A DNA stretch of 64,000 nucleotides, taken from the NCBI RefSeq assembly GCF_014489555.1, contig NZ_CP060784.1:3410001-3474000 (forward strand), read 5' to 3'. Source of the stretch: Hymenobacter qilianensis (GTDB lineage Bacteria > Bacteroidota > Bacteroidia > Cytophagales > Hymenobacteraceae). A program made the position numbers and the translations under genes. The notes under the pieces are model-generated. The model saw nothing but the letters and a program-made list of their open reading frames with translations. It was not told the DNA's origin and did no database searches. Each line of letters begins with the position of its first letter. The first letter of the stretch is position 1. Positions 57,302 to 64,000 of the stretch are shown in pieces.

Positions 57302-59265
57302 GCAGTAGGGGTGAGAGAAGGCGTCGAAAATTCCTGCACCAGTCGCGCGAGTTGCTGGTCGAGGTAAGTGGCATGCGCACGGATGTCGGCCTTCGTCCAG
57401 TCGAAGGGTGAGGTCGATTCTGATAAAATCAGTTTACTGAAAACGCTAAAGGTATGGGGCGCCACAAAGCTGCCCTGGCGTACTCGCTGCATGAGGCGTC
57501 GGCGCTTTTCAGCGAAAGGCGCGTTGCTTACACTGGAGTTGTCACCGGAGGTGAGCAGGGCAAGATTACCCAAGCTGTGCAACAATTGATTATCCGCACG
57601 CAAGTATTGTTGCAGCTTCTGTGTTTCTTCTTCTGACCAAGTCTCCTGCATTAACAACTCCACAATGGCCGGGTCAGCCGGCTGCGAATCCTGGGCGGCG
57701 AGGGCGAGGAGGGACTCGCGTGTCCCCACCGGGGCTTGCTCTTCAGCCCAGGCAGGATGTTGTGGGTAAATGTGTTCAAGGCTCCACTTTTCAGCGCTAA
57801 ACCGGGCGAAGTCAAAGGGATAGCTATCGGCTTTTTCATCGTCGTTCCCTTTGCTTCTTTCTGGAAAGACGTTCAGTAACAGCAGCAAATCGAATGCTTT
57901 CTCCGAACCTGCATCGTAAGAAAGGGCGGCTAGGTCACTTTTTAAGCACGATAATTTGCCGATTTCTTGCCGCAAGAAAGTACGAGGACCGCCGGCGAGC
58001 AGTTGTTCTTCGGCCGTTATGCGCTCCATTAACTCGCCTTTTTTCTCGTATCGCTTGCTGGCCTGCAGCGCGCCCAATTGGTTGTGAATGTCTGGAGTAT
58101 TGAACCAATCGTGAAGCAGCCCACTCAAGAGTTGCAGCTCGATGAAGCAATCCTCAGCGGTGGGGGCCTGCGCTCCGAAGCTAAGCAGGTACTCAAAAAA
58201 TTCATAGAGCGCAAAACCAGGGCCTGCTGCCGCGTCACGGTGTGGAACCAGGGAGCGAACGGCGGGGAAAGGAGCCGCTTTTCGCAGGGCCACTAGGCGT
58301 AGTAATTGCCATAGGGCATGTTCCGTTTTCAAGCCGTACAGCACCCGTACCCCGGGCAGCTGTAACCAACGAGCTATTTCGTCCCACTGGCGGCCTTGGG
58401 ACGCGCGGAGCTCCTGCACCTGCTGAAAGGAAGAAGAGACGCTCCGGCTGGCCCGGGTCAGTAAGAGCCCCTTGACCAGTTCGGTGTCCGTTAAAGGCAC
58501 GCGGTTGCTATTCAAATCGCTGAATACGTCCTCGCTGCTGATCTCTTCTTCAATTACGTTGGCAATCAACCGGCAGGAGTCAGCAACGTACAGCCCAAAG
58601 GCCGCCGCCTTAGGCCGCCGCTGCTCATCCTGCAAAAAGCTGCTAATCTTATGGGCCGCTTTGTATAGGTAGAAAATGTCCTGCTGGTCGCAGTCAAAGC
58701 TCGTAACGTTGAAGCTAGCTTCTAGAAACGCTTCCCATGAGGGCGCCTCTAAAAGTTTATGAATATTACCTTGATACACAAACTCTTCTAGAAAGTGGTC
58801 CCGAACAGCGTACTCTAATTTGCCGGCTGCTGATCCCGATGACGGGCCTGAATTTTCAATAAAAGCAAATCCAGCTCCGGCTCCATCTCCAAGGGTTTGC
58901 CGCAAAACAGCAAAAAATAAGCTCAGGGTAGTAAGGCGCTGTTGCCCGTCGATAACCTCTAGGGCCGTCCGACCCTTTGACATCAGGGCGGGTTTGAGTG
59001 TCAAAAATTGCAGGTAGTAATCGATCGGAATCCCGTCCCGGCGAGGTGCCTCAAAAGCCCGCCACAAGTCGGCCAACAACTTGTCTACCTGGCCAACTGG
59101 TGGCCCCCCCAGCTGGTTAGAGACGGGGGCAGCTGCTTCTGCAGTGCCCGATTCCCACTTGTAACCACGCTGATAAGCAGCAATCAGGTACTGGGAAGCA
59201 TGATGATCCGGCAAGCAATCCGTGAAAATTCCGCGGATGGAGTAAGTTAGGTTCCGTTGGGCCAT
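57298..59265 (-). CDS. DUF262 and DUF1524 domain protein, GmrSD-like
   Basis: A 655-residue intact protein. DUF262 is at about 25-210 (LIAAYQRGYKWES and VIDGQQRLTTLSLFFAVLRQ, the DGQQR motif of the nucleotide-dependent GmrS part). The C-terminus has a His-Me finger DUF1524 nuclease: His in WSLEHIYPQHP, the LGNLALLTSGDN segment and NAPFAEKRR. The two-domain order matches single-chain GmrSD/BrxU/SspE proteins, which cleave modified or foreign DNA. First gene of the coupled pair; the second DUF262 gene follows by overlap. Confidence 0.85.
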   Translation of the reverse strand: MAQRNLTYSIRGIFTDCLPDHHASQYLIAAYQRGYKWESGTAEAAAPVSNQLGGPPVGQVDKLLADLWRAFEAPRRDGIPIDYYLQFLTLKPALMSKGRTALEVIDGQQRLTTLSLFFAVLRQTLGDGAGAGFAFIENSGPSSGSAAGKLEYAVRDHFLEEFVYQGNIHKLLEAPSWEAFLEASFNVTSFDCDQQDIFYLYKAAHKISSFLQDEQRRPKAAAFGLYVADSCRLIANVIEEEISSEDVFSDLNSNRVPLTDTELVKGLLLTRASRSVSSSFQQVQELRASQGRQWDEIARWLQLPGVRVLYGLKTEHALWQLLRLVALRKAAPFPAVRSLVPHRDAAAGPGFALYEFFEYLLSFGAQAPTAEDCFIELQLLSGLLHDWFNTPDIHNQLGALQASKRYEKKGELMERITAEEQLLAGGPRTFLRQEIGKLSCLKSDLAALSYDAGSEKAFDLLLLLNVFPERSKGNDDEKADSYPFDFARFSAEKWSLEHIYPQHPAWAEEQAPVGTRESLLALAAQDSQPADPAIVELLMQETWSEEETQKLQQYLRADNQLLHSLGNLALLTSGDNSSVSNAPFAEKRRRLMQRVRQGSFVAPHTFSVFSKLILSESTSPFDWTKADIRAHATYLDQQLARLVQEFSTPSLTPTA

Positions 59266-59951
59266 GAAGATAGAATTAATACGTAACCACGCCGCAAGGC
59301 TTCATGGTTGAGCAAACCTAGACATTGGGAAGCATACCCCTTAGATTAAATACGATTTATTTATTGAGGGTAATCAAATTGGGCTGAATTATGCCAGTAT
59401 GAGGTATTCTAAATTGGATTTATTCAATGGCTTAAGTTACCGGAAACGGCTGACGACATTTCGCTATAAGGGGGACGTGAAAGTGGGCTGGTCTTGTGAA
59501 AATTGCTGAGCCTACGCCTATCTTGCAAGCGGTTCTTACTATCAAAACTGGCTTTTATGGATGTAGAAGAAGTACACGGAATATGTGAATCTTTAATTAG
59601 AGAAAATGCCTTACTATTTTAGATACTTGCGCCATTGCCCGGCTTGCTGTGCCGTCCACCACACGAGGATTAGCTTTGGTTTCTATCGCTCATCTATTAT
59701 TTCATGCCGCAGTTTCTTCCCGCAATCATAGGTGAAGTAAGTAATGTAGCGTTCCTTTTTCGGAGGGATCTTGCTTAGAAGCACTGGGGCAATGGCCGGC
59801 AAGTGGATAAGCAGCAGCGGCAGAAGATAATAAGCATGCAACAACTGCCCAAAGGCTGCATAGCCGGTAGAAAGCATTCATACAAAAAGCCAACCACCAA
59901 AAGTGGCAAAAAGGACTGTAAGCACAAGTAAAAAAACGGGTCGATAAGACC
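59266..59951. other. Intergenic region between the two putative defence operons
   Basis: About 690 bases. The right part contains a possible small membrane peptide gene (see 59683-59877); otherwise no gene or clear repeat is visible. AT-rich compared with the coding parts on both sides. Confidence 0.45.
59683..59877 (-). CDS. Possible small membrane protein
   Basis: A 64-residue reading frame with one hydrophobic stretch (YYLLPLLLIHLPAIAPVLL) followed by a charged tail (KIPPKKERY, HEIIDER). It follows the HNH gene on the same strand after 74 bp, so it could be a third member of that operon. No homolog recognised and it may be chance. Confidence 0.3.
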   Translation of the reverse strand: MLSTGYAAFGQLLHAYYLLPLLLIHLPAIAPVLLSKIPPKKERYITYFTYDCGKKLRHEIIDER

Positions 59952-61118
59952 CTAAAACCGGCTTATAAACCGAGCTGCAGCTACATCCTCTATGAACTGG
60001 GTGGCGCGCCGGGCCAGCTGCAGGGCGAATCCGGCGGCCGGCGGCAGACCAGGGAAACGTAAAGCCGCATCCTCCCGGATCACCCGCTGCAATCCAGGGG
60101 AGCGCAAGTAGTTCGTGTAGGCCGCTGCCAACAGATGGCTGGCTGCAGTTAGCCGCTCGTCGGATGGAACCCGGTCGCGCTTGACGTGCTGGTTAAACGC
60201 GCGGTCTACGGGCAACAAATTCCACAGCTCGTTGATGGGATACAGGGCCAGCGGGAGTAGGTGATCCAAGTCGTAGTGGTCCGGTTGGCTCAGCACTTTT
60301 TGCGTCCACGGACAAGTAAAAGGTACCTGCTCGAGCATCAACACGTCCACCTGGTTGCGCTCCCAAGTAAGGGGCCGGCGGTTGTCCGGCCGGGCGGTGA
60401 GTAGGGTATAGGCGGTCCCACGCGCACAGCTAGTCCCACCGACTTGCGATACACTTTCCGTGAACAAGCTCCACTCGTGCAAACTGAGCGCTTCGACGTA
60501 CAGTGACAACCGGCTAAAGGCCTGCCAGAGGTCTGCTTTTACTACCACGCAAACCTCCTCCGGTCTGGTGCCCGGCAGCGGGTAAATTGAAGGGAGCAAG
60601 TCAAGTAGCCGAGCTGGTTTGGCAAACACCGTCCAATGTCCCACGCCGGCGTGCTTTACGGGCATGCTGATGGCCAGCTTAACGGTGCTGATGGCGTCTA
60701 CATAAGCCTTCAGCAACGCCGAAGAGTAGAGCGCCCGGCGCCGGGGCGTTCGCATTTCCGAAATCAGGAAAAACCCATCAGAGGGCAGAAAGCCTACCTG
60801 CCCCTCGCTTTGCCACACCTGCTGCAGGCGCGTTAGGGCGAGGCGGAAACTCATATCGTTGCGCACTACGCCCTCGCGAACCGCTCGGGCACCCTGGTAG
60901 ATGGGCGCCGCAGGGTCGGTGAACGGCCAATAGTAGCCTACCCATAACTCGGCCAGGTGCCGTAGGGGTACGGCAACGTCCCGAGCTTGATGCCCGAGCT
61001 CCGGGTGCAGCAGTACCACGTCATTTAAGGCCCGTAGCAAGGCAAGCTTGTAGCTGGTGGTTTTGCTGTCGTGCTTGAGGATGGTGGCAATGACTTGCTC
61101 ACCGCTAAGAAAGGCCAT
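59952..61118 (-). CDS. HNH endonuclease domain protein, partner of the helicase
   Basis: A 388-residue protein from ATG 61118, 10 bp after the stop of the upstream helicase gene. The HNH fold is at about 275-325: Cys in FTCPWTQKVLSQPDHYDLDHLLPLALYP with the DLDH metal motif, and NELWNLLPVDRAFNQHVKRDRVPS, where the Asn and Lys positions fit HNH/McrA nucleases. The first 250 residues are unrecognised. The tight spacing to the helicase indicates one functional unit. Confidence 0.72.
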   Translation of the reverse strand: MAFLSGEQVIATILKHDSKTTSYKLALLRALNDVVLLHPELGHQARDVAVPLRHLAELWVGYYWPFTDPAAPIYQGARAVREGVVRNDMSFRLALTRLQQVWQSEGQVGFLPSDGFFLISEMRTPRRRALYSSALLKAYVDAISTVKLAISMPVKHAGVGHWTVFAKPARLLDLLPSIYPLPGTRPEEVCVVVKADLWQAFSRLSLYVEALSLHEWSLFTESVSQVGGTSCARGTAYTLLTARPDNRRPLTWERNQVDVLMLEQVPFTCPWTQKVLSQPDHYDLDHLLPLALYPINELWNLLPVDRAFNQHVKRDRVPSDERLTAASHLLAAAYTNYLRSPGLQRVIREDAALRFPGLPPAAGFALQLARRATQFIEDVAAARFISRF

Positions 61119-61128
61119 TCGGTGAGCG

Positions 61129-64000
61129 CTAATCAAAGGCTAGAGCCTGTTGGCTGCTGTAAGCGCGTGGAAGGGACTTCACCTCGGGCACGGCGTTGCT
61201 GGCCTGCAAGGCCCGGGTGGCATCAGCTTGCGATGAGGTTAAGTAGGCGTACATGGCTTCCTCCACCGGATGGTCCATAGTGAATTGAAACTTGACCACG
61301 GGCACGGTGCCGCCCCCTCCGCTGGGCAACGTACCCGCTTCCCAATGGACGGGTTTTACGTCCCCCATGTAGTAGAAGTCCAAGCCTTCGTCGTTGCTTT
61401 TCTTAACGAACAACGGCAGCCGTAGGCCGTTGTGCGGGGCTTGCGCAATCTTCTGAATTTCCGGGCTGTTGAGGCTCCGGTTGGACTTGGACATCCAATT
61501 GAACTCGTGCGTGCTGATAAACCCGTCCTCGTAGTTCGTACTTTCGGCGATGTCCTCGGCTTTGTGGTAGTTGACGAACAAGGGACAAGTACGGTCCTTG
61601 ATTTTGTAACCGTACACGGTGGAGCTTTCGTCCTTGGGCCAGTTCAGGATGCGGCAGACATCGCGGCGGGTATACTTCTGATAGAGAAAGAACCCGCTGC
61701 TGAACGGCGAGGTCATAAAGGTGCGGTACCGAGCTTTCGCAAAGTCTAGGGCATCCTGCAGAAACCGCAGGAACACCGGCTTGGCTACCATGATGGCAAA
61801 GGCCGGGGCGAAGCCCAAGGAGGCCCCGTGCTGGGTAACCACGGGCTTGGGCTTGCCCACGAAGTCGAAATTGAGGTTGCGCACGCAGGAATCGAGCGTA
61901 GCTGGGCTCGGGGTAGGTCCGTAGTAGGGCTCGAGGGCAGCTCGTAACTCCGCGGTTGACACCCGGTCCTGTTGCAACAGCAGGTCCAAAATGACTACTT
62001 CATCGATGCGCTTGGCATTGGCGAGGTGGGTGGCGATCAAGGCCAACACCTCCTGCTCTTCGGGTGTTAGGGCGCCCACCAGGCCCTTTTCCAGGCCCGC
62101 GGCAAAGTTGAAGAAGGAACCTTTGGCGCTCACGTACAGGAAGGGGTCGCGACCGGCGTGCGCCAAGAAATCCATCATCAGGGGTGACCGCCCGAGGATG
62201 GATTTGAGTAAGTTGTAGGCGTCGACCAGGTCGCGGTGACTGTTGAGCCGGGCCGCGTCGATGGAGGCGTAAATCTGCTCCTGAGCGATGCGGTCAAAGT
62301 TGATGGTGGAAACGCCGGGCAGTAGGCTGCTGCCGGCCGCCAACAGCTTGCGGAGCGTGTCTTTGTTGTAAGTAGTGTCCCCAAACAGGGCAACCGGTAC
62401 CAGGTAGTTGTTGCGGTAGTTGCCGATGAAGTCGAGTACGGTGAGGTATTCCTTACCCATGGTCTTGCGGAGGCCGCGACCGAGTTGCTGCACGAAAACA
62501 ATGGCCGACTGGGTGGGCCTTAGCAAAATCACCTGGTTCAGCCGCGGGATGTCGATGCCTTCGTTGAAGATGTCGACCGTTAGCAAGTAGTCGAGGCGAA
62601 CCGATGCGTCGTCGCTTTCCAAACGCGTAATGGCCGTGCTGCGCTCGGTATCCGTGCTCTTACTATTCAAGTTGACGGTGCGCAGCCCCCGGGTGTTGAA
62701 GGCGGCGGACAACACCTCGCTTTCTTCGTTGCTGCGGCAGAAAATCAGCCCCCGCACCGGGCCCGTGTCGCAGCCGTAGAAGGCGGCTTGCGCCAGTATG
62801 TGGTTGATGCGGTCCTCGGCGACGAGCAGCGCGAAATCCGCGACTTCCGGCATGGGTTCGTTGTCCACAGTTAAGTCCGTGAGGCCGAAGTAGTGGAAAG
62901 GGCAGAGCATGTCTTCCGCCAAGGCGCGCTGCAAGCGAATCTCGTAGGCGATGTTGTGGTCAAACTGCTGGAAGATGTCGTAGCCGTCCGTCCGCTCAGG
63001 GGTGGCCGTCATGCCCAGCAGGAATCTGGGACGGAAGTGGGCCAGGATACGCTGGTAGCTGTCGGCGCCGGAGCGGTGGGTCTCGTCAATGGTGATGTAA
63101 TCGAATTGGTCGGGGGCGAAACGCTCTAGGTGGTGGGTTTGCGCCAACGTCTGAACCGTGCAAAACAAGAAGTCCGCCGTGGTATCCTGCTGACGCCCCG
63201 AGTACAAGCTCATGGTTTTGTCCGGGCCAAACACGCGCTGGAAGGTCTGGAGCGCAGCTTCCGCAATGTTGAGGCGATGCACCACGAACAAGAGGCGGCC
63301 AGGCTTGACCTGGAGGGCGTCAAAGGCGGAAAGGTAAGTCTTGCCGGTACCGGTAGCCGAAATGAGCAGGGCTTTGCGCTGCCCCTGGGCCCGCAGCGCC
63401 GCCAGGCTCGCCAGGGCCTCGACCTGCATGGCGTTCGGTACGGGTTGGACGGTAGGGAGCGCGGCCTGGGCTGCGACTCGGAGGGCTTGCGCTTGGTAAA
63501 CTTGCTGGTAGGCTTCTATGAAGGCCTCATCCACCGGCGTGGCTTCGGCGAACTCCTTGGCAAACTCGGCTAGGGTGTGGTGCATGAGCTCACCGTGTCC
63601 GTTCGCCGATACTTGCAGGTTCCACTCTTTGTTGGTCTTCAGGGCGCCGGCCGTGAGGTTGCTGCTGCCAATCAGCAAATCGTACGCGCCCACGCCCTTG
63701 CGAAACAGGTAGCCCTTCGCGTGAAAGTTGCCCGTGGTGGCGATTTTTAGCGTGATGTTGGACAGCTGCAGCAGGGCCTGCAGCGCTTCCGGCTGGGTGA
63801 AGTCCAAGTATTGGGAGACCAGGACCCGCCCGGGGATGCCGCGCCGTTCCAACTCCTGCAGGGTGCTGAGCAGGGTGATAACGCCTTGTTTGGTAGCGAA
63901 GGCCACTGTAAACCAAAACTCCTCGCATTCGCCCAGGTGCCGGAGCACGGCGCTGAGCACTGTTTTGCCGCGCGCCCGGTCGTTGACCAGAAGTTGCGGC
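61129..64000 (-). CDS. PLD-nuclease / SF2 helicase / DUF3427 protein (5' end outside window)
   Basis: The frame is open to the right edge: residues PQLLVNDRARGKT precede the GTG at 63960 and fit the family, so the true start is beyond. Order: a PLD-like HKD domain (FHAKGYLFRKGVGAYDLLIGSSNLTAG avoided in full; HAKG and GSSNLT are the key words), then an SF2 helicase with Walker A SATGTGKTYLS, DETH box ITIDETHRSG, GMTATPERTDG and motif VI QLGRGLRK, then a C-terminal DUF3427 domain (YTRRDVCRILNWP ... YGYKIKDRTCP). Such proteins occur in defence islands and as type I/III restriction-like helicases. The downstream HNH gene is probably its nuclease partner. Confidence 0.85.
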   Translation of the reverse strand, partial: PQLLVNDRARGKTVLSAVLRHLGECEEFWFTVAFATKQGVITLLSTLQELERRGIPGRVLVSQYLDFTQPEALQALLQLSNITLKIATTGNFHAKGYLFRKGVGAYDLLIGSSNLTAGALKTNKEWNLQVSANGHGELMHHTLAEFAKEFAEATPVDEAFIEAYQQVYQAQALRVAAQAALPTVQPVPNAMQVEALASLAALRAQGQRKALLISATGTGKTYLSAFDALQVKPGRLLFVVHRLNIAEAALQTFQRVFGPDKTMSLYSGRQQDTTADFLFCTVQTLAQTHHLERFAPDQFDYITIDETHRSGADSYQRILAHFRPRFLLGMTATPERTDGYDIFQQFDHNIAYEIRLQRALAEDMLCPFHYFGLTDLTVDNEPMPEVADFALLVAEDRINHILAQAAFYGCDTGPVRGLIFCRSNEESEVLSAAFNTRGLRTVNLNSKSTDTERSTAITRLESDDASVRLDYLLTVDIFNEGIDIPRLNQVILLRPTQSAIVFVQQLGRGLRKTMGKEYLTVLDFIGNYRNNYLVPVALFGDTTYNKDTLRKLLAAGSSLLPGVSTINFDRIAQEQIYASIDAARLNSHRDLVDAYNLLKSILGRSPLMMDFLAHAGRDPFLYVSAKGSFFNFAAGLEKGLVGALTPEEQEVLALIATHLANAKRIDEVVILDLLLQQDRVSTAELRAALEPYYGPTPSPATLDSCVRNLNFDFVGKPKPVVTQHGASLGFAPAFAIMVAKPVFLRFLQDALDFAKARYRTFMTSPFSSGFFLYQKYTRRDVCRILNWPKDESSTVYGYKIKDRTCPLFVNYHKAEDIAESTNYEDGFISTHEFNWMSKSNRSLNSPEIQKIAQAPHNGLRLPLFVKKSNDEGLDFYYMGDVKPVHWEAGTLPSGGGGTVPVVKFQFTMDHPVEEAMYAYLTSSQADATRALQASNAVPEVKSLPRAYSSQQALAFD

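Noticed and set aside
1..64000. CRISPR array, rRNA operon or complete tRNA
   Set aside because: No regularly spaced direct repeats, no rRNA-like sequence and no full cloverleaf were seen; only the tRNA 3' fragment at 48.2 kb.

Overview
The window looks like a chromosome segment of a Hymenobacter-like bacterium (Bacteroidota, Cytophagales). The evidence is a type IX secretion C-terminal sorting domain, a TonB-dependent receptor with an N-terminal carboxypeptidase-regulatory domain, a bacterial alpha-2-macroglobulin, a GH127 enzyme with a cysteine-rich zinc site, and fairly GC-rich genes separated by short palindromic intergenic repeats. The genus is inferred from overall character; no rRNA is present.

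Region 1 (1-15.5 kb) is cell envelope and carbohydrate work. It holds the 3' part of an alpha-2-macroglobulin that carries an internal TonB-plug-like segment, an esterase/ring-cleaving dioxygenase pair, a secreted beta-helix/ricin-lectin protein, a GH127 glycosidase, a TonB-dependent receptor and a type II NADH dehydrogenase. Region 2 (15.8-26.2 kb) is a complete one-strand cluster for reductive pyrimidine breakdown: CoA-acylating semialdehyde dehydrogenase, omega-aminotransferase, dihydropyrimidinase, beta-ureidopropionase, PreT, PreA and an NCS1 permease. Together these would import uracil/thymine and carry them through beta-alanine to acetyl- or propionyl-CoA. Region 3 (26.3-36.8 kb) holds an RsbQ-like hydrolase coupled to a PAS histidine kinase, an amidohydrolase, a GAF protein, a methyltransferase, a small ArsR-type regulator followed by two redox enzymes, and a pirin/nitroreductase pair. 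Region 4 (37.3-47.1 kb) holds D-lactate dehydrogenase, three universal stress proteins, an Mla-type lipid transporter (MlaE, small membrane protein, MlaF, MlaD), an L,D-transpeptidase and a bestrophin-like channel.

Region 5 (about 48.2 kb to the window end) is an integrated mobile element. Its left edge is a 17-bp tRNA 3' end (probably tRNA-Asp) still followed by its terminator. Beside it lie a tyrosine recombinase, a putative repressor with repeated operator-like sites, an excisionase-like HTH protein, several unrecognised element genes and a serine resolvase. The cargo looks defensive: a translationally coupled DUF262 pair (one member with a DUF1524 nuclease domain), then an HNH protein coupled to a PLD-nuclease/SF2-helicase/DUF3427 protein that runs off the right edge.

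A striking property of the sequence is that thirteen otherwise conserved genes are each broken by one missing G or C in a short homopolymer (two such sites in one gene). Ten of the fourteen sites are G5 followed by C, and in nine of those the C is followed directly by A/T bases. Adding one base at each site restores every reading frame, and all thirteen restored lengths are multiples of three. This is most simply a systematic sequencing/assembly artefact, and those genes should be read as intact until resequenced.
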